From the NCBI GenBank assembly GCA_029216955.1, contig JANAVB010005597.1, positions 45,989,480 through 46,053,479 of the forward strand: a stretch of DNA of 64,000 nt, given 5' to 3'. Source of the stretch: Iris pallida (taxonomy: Eukaryota; Streptophyta; Magnoliopsida; Asparagales; Iridaceae). The notes below the pieces were generated by a model. That model made no database searches and had not been told where the DNA came from. It worked only from the letters and a program-made list of their open reading frames with translations. Each line of letters begins with the position of its first letter. The first letter of the stretch is position 1. Below are positions 58,698-64,000 of the stretch, one piece after another. A program made the position numbers and the translations under genes.

Positions 58698-59415
58698 ACT
58701 CATCAAAATAATAGTCTCAATTTATACAAGCTCATGATGCTTAGCTAACAACACAATAGTTACTAATCTTTTGGACAATGCTAGGATTACAATTAAAAGT
58801 TTTGCAACATTTTTACAGCGTCTAAGTTATAGTTGTCAATTTGATCCCCTCTCTCCATGAGAAAAATGGGAGAGAGAAGACCCAATTGATAACTGACAAT
58901 TGTAATTCTAGCATTGTTAAATGTAGATTGTCATGGCAGGGCAGACTTCTATTTTCTTATTTAGTATTAATGGAATTGACGATCGTGCAAGTATTTTGCA
59001 CGTATAGTTTATGCTAATAAGTCTATTTTAAAGGATTTTGCATACTGAGTTACTTATAATTATTTGAAAAAAAATAATTTATAATTTATAATTTTTTTAT
59101 TTTTTTTCATTTTCCAAAAATAGAAAATATTTGTAATAAAATATATTTTTGGGTGTCATTATTGGCACTACTAAAATGTTATCCTGCACTCTTCTTTACT
59201 TTTCATCAGTCAAATTCCAAATCAACTCCTGCATTAATATTATTGACACTCCTAAAATGTCATATTGTACTTCTCCCTCAATGCATGAACAAATTAATGT
59301 CAAATTTAATGCATAAGTAGATTTAGAATTTAAATGATAGAAAATGAAAAGAAGTGTATAATGACTTGTTAGGAGTGTCAATAACAGTACCATATTTTTT
59401 AAAAATTAGGGAAAT
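58698..59415. other. Intergenic DNA, no gene recognised
   Basis: AT-rich. A CTCCTAAAATGTCAT phrase near 59250 is similar to one near 59170 and, inverted, near 59365, suggesting small decayed repeats. Confidence 0.4.
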
Positions 59416-59489
<74 letters not shown>

Positions 59490-59580
59490 AAGAAGATAAT
59501 TGTGGCGAACGCTTCCACCGGGAATCGATCTTCTGACCACTCGGGCCGCATGCCTCACCACCACTAGGCTAGAGGTCATT

Positions 59581-59623
<43 letters not shown>

Positions 59624-59970
59624 TTGCAAAAGAGTCAAGCCGAGCCGAGCTTTTGTAAGCTTGAGGTTGGCTTGACTAGAATTAATCGAGCTCGAGCTTG
59701 ATAAATTTTTTATTTAGAGCTTGAGCTTGGCTCGAGCTTATTTATATTAAGCTCGAGCTTGGCTTGGGTTGAGCTCGAGCTTGGCTTGATAAACAAGTTC
59801 GATAAGCTCAAAATCAAGCTCGTCCAACTTTATTTCAAGTTCATTAAGTATTTCAAGTTTAACGAGCTCGATTTCAATTTAGTTAGGTTTGAATTCAAGT
59901 ACCTATAATATTAACAATTTATTTATAAAAAATTAATTTAAAAGGTTCCTTAATATCAATTATTAAGGAC

Positions 59971-60064
<94 letters not shown>

Positions 60065-60256
60065 ACAAAGAACAAAGAGCTCATAAACGAGCCAGCTCGC
60101 GAGCTCAAATGAGTCGACTACTTCTAAGCTTGAGCTTGGCTCGTTTATTAAACGAGCTCGAAAATGAAGCTTGAGCTCAGCTTGTTTAGTAAACGAACCG
60201 AAATCAAAAGAGCTTTTATCGAGCCGAGCTTCAAGCAGCTCGCGAACAGCTTGGCT

Positions 60257-60313
<57 letters not shown>
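59416..60313. repeat. Four long (TA)n tracts and a GAGCTCGAGC-rich repeat block
   Basis: (TA)n runs occupy about 59418-59486, 59586-59622, 59976-60062 and 60259-60313. Between the second and fourth, 59640-60255 is built of AGCTCGAGCTTGGCTTG words on both strands, like other non-autonomous hAT-like elements here. The ends are buried in TA repeats and no target duplication could be read. Confidence 0.7.
59488..59581 (-). repeat. SINE-like tRNA-derived Pol III promoter fragment
   Basis: On the minus strand, TAGCCTAGTGG (box A-like) is followed about 36 bp later by GATCGATTCCC (box B-like), the spacing and order of a tRNA-type internal promoter. The unit runs into (TA)n at its 3' side. It does not fold into a complete tRNA. 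The SINE assignment is inference. Confidence 0.45.
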
Positions 60314-60316
<3 letters not shown>

Positions 60317-60833
60317 AATGGTGTAAAATAAAATAAGACATGATAATGAATAGTAAATATTTATTGTGACAATGAATATTAAGGGAAACTATTTGTTGTC
60401 CCTTAAACTGTTGTAGCAATTTTGTCCTCTCTTCTATAAATACAACTTTTGGTATTAATAATTATTTAACTTTTTAAATAACAAATATCAAACGCTGTAT
60501 TTGTAGAAGAGAGAACAGAATTTGTACAACAATTTACAGACCTAATCAAAGGTGGTACCGAGCGATAAAAGATATATAAAACAGAATATTTGAACAAGTA
60601 TGCAAGTAATTTGGATCCTTAGAATTTTGTACTAGGCTACGAATTTTTTTCTTGTTGTAGTATCAAATACATAAATTTTCATCCTAAGGGAATATTTTAG
60701 TAATATTTACGGAAGAGGGGAGAAGTTTCGAATTTTTTCATTTAAAGGGACATCGCGCCAACTATAGTGGCGGTGGTGGCTAAAAAGTACAGCGGAGGGG
60801 GGGGGGGGGACCGCCATCTAGGATGGCAGGGTG
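60314..60833. other. Intergenic DNA ending in a G-run
   Basis: No gene. A GC-rich stretch with poly-G (60796-60809) and a ATGGCAGGGTG flank precedes the LTR. Confidence 0.45.
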
Positions 60834-63224
60834 TGTCACGCCCCGACTCGGAATCACCCGAATCATCGTCCTCGCAGGGGGCGTGATGCCGCACGAGCCT
60901 GGAGTTGCGCTCGTGCAAGGCAAGATGACAAGTTCTTAAATGGTTATCTTTTGATTCGATATTAACAACGATAGGAAAATAGAGTATACGAAACAATTCT
61001 CTTTATTGATATTCGAAACATAGATTACAAAGGCTTCGATAGCCTAACAATATATGCCAGATTGGCTACAACACTCAGGTTCTCTCTTGCCCACAAAGGA
61101 TTTCACCGTTCCATACATCATGCCTTCTATATCCCGGCCGCATCAATCCAGTTGCGTAGTCCGAGCGTCAATGCGATTGCACGCTTCAATGCGCTTCGGC
61201 ATTCCAAGCCTCAACACGTTCAAGCAACGCTTCGCCGCGAGCCATCCATTCCCTGCACCCTGCATGAAGCTGGTGGGGGATCAGTACGTTCGTCCTCGCA
61301 TGTACTGAAGCAAAGATCATCTTTCCAAACCGACATTTTAATATTTATGTTGAATCATGCAACTTAGCTTATGATCTTGCTATGTTCTCCTTAGGGTCAA
61401 TTTTATGGCATCTTCGAAAGCGTAAAGCATGTTATCATAGCAGCATGTTATCGAATTGAATAGGCAAGCAAACAAGCAATCTCGTGTTTGATTCGTGGCG
61501 CGACTTCTTACCAAGTCGACGCACTCGCCCTTGCACCGACGCAAGGTGAATACACCGCATTCCTTCCCTGTCATGTTATATGTGCAACTCTAAGCAGGAT
61601 CTATATGCGGGACGCATATGCGCCTATACTTTCAACCCATCGTTCCTTAACTATATGAAGGTCGTGGGCGTATCCGCGCCGGAATGGACTAAAGGAGTTT
61701 CTCTTTTATCATTCCTTACTTTCTTTTCTCTCATTCTTTTCTCTCTCGAATTTGGGTAGCCCGGCGTTTCACGGGTTGGGTTGCTACCCCAACAACCGAA
61801 ACTTACCGTGTGCCTACCATCATTTACGGCTTCTCACATTTACGACCGAGAGCTAATCGGACGATTCGCAGATGTGCGCCTATCAAAGATTAACTTCCCT
61901 ACTAGGCCGAACGATCCCGGTGCCCCGGTGCACCCGTTCGGAGGGAAACACCCGTGCACGGGCTATTATCACGAGAAATTCTCAAGCCCATCCCATTCGA
62001 CCATGCAACGCACTATCATTCAAACAACCAAGCATAGCCTTGAGTCCAAGACTCAGACTTTATCATCTCGCGTCTCTTCCGTTAACTTTCTGTGTTCTTA
62101 CGTTTCATACTTCATTTTCAATGGTTCAATGGCATCGTGCCTCAACTCAATGCTCGTCAACGGAACGACCCGAAGGTCTCGAACACCTTTCGAGGTACCA
62201 TGTCATAGCCGACAGTTCCGCCACATTCATGTCACAACTGTATTCTCTCGCAACGAAGCCATCTTTTATTATCCCGTGCACGTAGGCACGTTTCGACCGT
62301 ATTTCCAATGTTCTATAACTTAGCATTCAATGTTCGGGGCTTGCGCGCTAGGACGCTCGCCTATTGTCTTTCAATGTTCTAGCCGTCTAACTCGTGCATC
62401 AAAGGCACGGTATGGTTCGTGCACTAAGGCACTCGCCGAGTACAGTTATCCCATGTTTTACGGCTTGCGCACCGAGGCGCTCGCCTTAGCGATATCCAAT
62501 GTTCCATAGCGACTCGTGCATATGATGCACGTATCAATTCAATTGTTCTAACTTAGTGTTCGACTCACACTATGATTTATCTCCGATCGGGCTACGCCCG
62601 TGGCGTCGATAGGTTAACTTTAGCATACAATGATATATTTGACTTATCGAATGAAGGAGTAAAGAAGTCAATCCTCCCACCTTGAGTCGATACGCCTTCG
62701 TCGTTTCGCCGAGCCGATGCGGCTCGATTCCCTAACTTTGTTGCACGGCCACTCTCCTGACTTAGCCATTTGAGCACTTCGTGCTTCGTTGAGTTATACG
62801 CCCAATTCGCCTTAGCATGCCCAAGTCTTAGCCCGTCGCAAGGCGACGATTTGATTTCGCGGACCCCTTACTAAATATTGCAAAAGATCGACCTCTAATA
62901 TTTTCCCGTCAAAGTATAACCTGCACACGAAACCAACTAAAGTCAAGACTTGCATCGATTTGGACTTGCGCCTTGGTCGATTCGATTTCTTAAAATCTTC
63001 GAGCCGATTTAACGCACTCATCCTTCGGGGCAACGCGGCGCTTCGCATTGATTCATTCGATGCATTCTTCGGGACAAGGCAACTCTTCGCATCGTCTTAG
63101 TTCGATGCATTGCTCGGGACAACTTAGCCCTCGTATTATTTTGCATCGATACATTTCCTTGCGTCAACGGGACTCGTTAAGTCAACGCTTCAGCGTAATG
63201 CGCCGTGCGGAGCGGGGCATTACA
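60834..63224 (-). repeat. 3' LTR of a minus-strand gypsy element (2,391 bp)
   Basis: On the minus strand it runs TGTAATGCCCCGCAC...GTCGGGGCGTGACA. It is homologous along most of its length to 18513-20950. The sequence to its right carries the conserved pre-PPT block, so the element body lies to the right, beyond the window. Multiple short frames shared with the 18.5-kb LTR are LTR sequence. Confidence 0.85.
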
Positions 63225-64000
63225 GAATATACCACTCAAAACAAGGTTCGTCCTCGAACCAAAACCAACACTCCGACTAAGTATTTTATAGATCGTTTCA
63301 CGATCTCGCCCCACCAATGTTGTTTGATTTCATAATATCTCGCAAGCTTTCCATTAACATTTCAAAGTCATCCCCGCAGCTCGATTTGAATTTTGTATAC
63401 AACTCGATTTGGATTCGTACCTATATTCAAGGCGTCCCGAAGATATATGTATTTCGACCAAGCCCAGTCGTAGCAAATTAGAATAAAGCTGACAGGTAAA
63501 TTTCAATCCTATGCTTGCCATCTCTTACTCTCGATCGGACTTATCCTTAGCAACCGTTCTCGAAATTTCATCGCGTACGTATATTCGATACATACGTGAT
63601 TTATTCAATAAAGCCACTGTACGCTACGCGATTCAAATCGCCTTTCTTATTTCGTATTTTTCATACGGACTACCAACTCTATGCGTCGCGTCCAGCCGTC
63701 GCGCATCCAATCACAACGAGTCTCCGCAATGCCTTGCGTTCGAAGTCGTCACCCAACTATTCTCGAAGTCTTGCTTATGCACTTATCTTCATACATTTTC
63801 CTTTGTTGACTTGCAAATGCATCAACATTCTGGGCTACGCCCGCTAGGTTACTTTTCCAGGCACCGTACTTAACTTCTTTCGACGTAACTTTAAATTGAC
63901 ATTGCACAAAGGCCACAATCTATCCGACACGAAAGTTTACAGCAAGGCGACAGTGCTCAAGACAACGATCGCCTTAGCACGAAGGTCTTTACGACGCGTC
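63225..64000 (-). mobile_element. 3' internal region of the minus-strand gypsy element
   Basis: Directly beside the LTR the minus strand reads GGTTCGAGGACGAACC (63245-63260), the hallmark upstream of the PPT in plant gypsy elements. The usual polypurine run is degraded. The remaining 700 bp show no integrase or chromodomain, so they are either 3' untranslated sequence or decayed. Confidence 0.65.

Overview
This is nuclear DNA of a flowering plant. It holds spliced genes, Ty3/gypsy and Ty1/copia LTR retrotransposons primed by initiator tRNA-Met, many short TIR elements with TTA, 8-bp or 9-bp target duplications, and a decayed plastid insertion. GC-rich third positions in captured exons (UDP-glycosyltransferase, peroxidase, ABC transporter) suggest a grass-like or other commelinid monocot, but the species cannot be named from the sequence. 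Only one host gene looks intact; nearly everything else is transposon sequence, much of it nested.

Layout. 1-6.65 kb: the 3' part of a Tekay/Del-type gypsy element (protease remnant, RT, RNase H, integrase, chromodomain-like tail) with a 3.17-kb 3' LTR. 6.65-16.72 kb: repeat and LTR-like DNA split by a 6.3-kb non-autonomous CACTA element (8411-14748). The CACTA element carries minus-strand pieces of at least three unrelated host genes: elongation factor 2, a BOR-type boron transporter and a UDP-glycosyltransferase. 16.72-20.95 kb: primer-binding site and gag of a second gypsy element, joined head-to-head to the 5' LTR and PBS of a minus-strand gypsy element. 21.4-24.7 kb: a copia RNase H scrap, then two inverted Mutator-like elements. 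Each of these contains an array of 27-bp palindromes spaced alternately 37 and 48 bp apart.

24.98-32.95 kb: a nine-exon plus-strand gene encoding about 519 residues. It is a basic, possibly TPX2-like protein with mitosis-type MSA promoter motifs. Its 5.4-kb last intron is filled by a decayed copia element that has itself been invaded and internally duplicated. 34.0-34.3 kb: a nuclear plastid insertion (trnI-GAU/trnA-UGC region). 36.2-37.5 kb: a long-TIR element with two exons of an ABCB (MDR-like) transporter. 37.8-44.3 kb: a minus-strand copia element containing two hAT-like elements, plus a Harbinger-like element that itself holds a Mutator-like element. 45-49.9 kb: a direct duplication whose right copy preserves the empty sites of two TTA insertions present in the left copy.

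50-60.8 kb: MITEs, a gypsy LTR stub, an intact-ended hAT-like element, a foldback element carrying a class III peroxidase fragment, a 663-bp foldback MITE, a SINE-like Pol III promoter and long (TA)n tracts. 60.8-64 kb: the 3' LTR of another minus-strand gypsy element of the same family as the 18.5-kb LTR.

The genes do not form a pathway. The host gene is the only probable functional product. The captured fragments are truncated, but they share orientation within their carriers and could be transcribed as chimeras or give rise to small RNAs.
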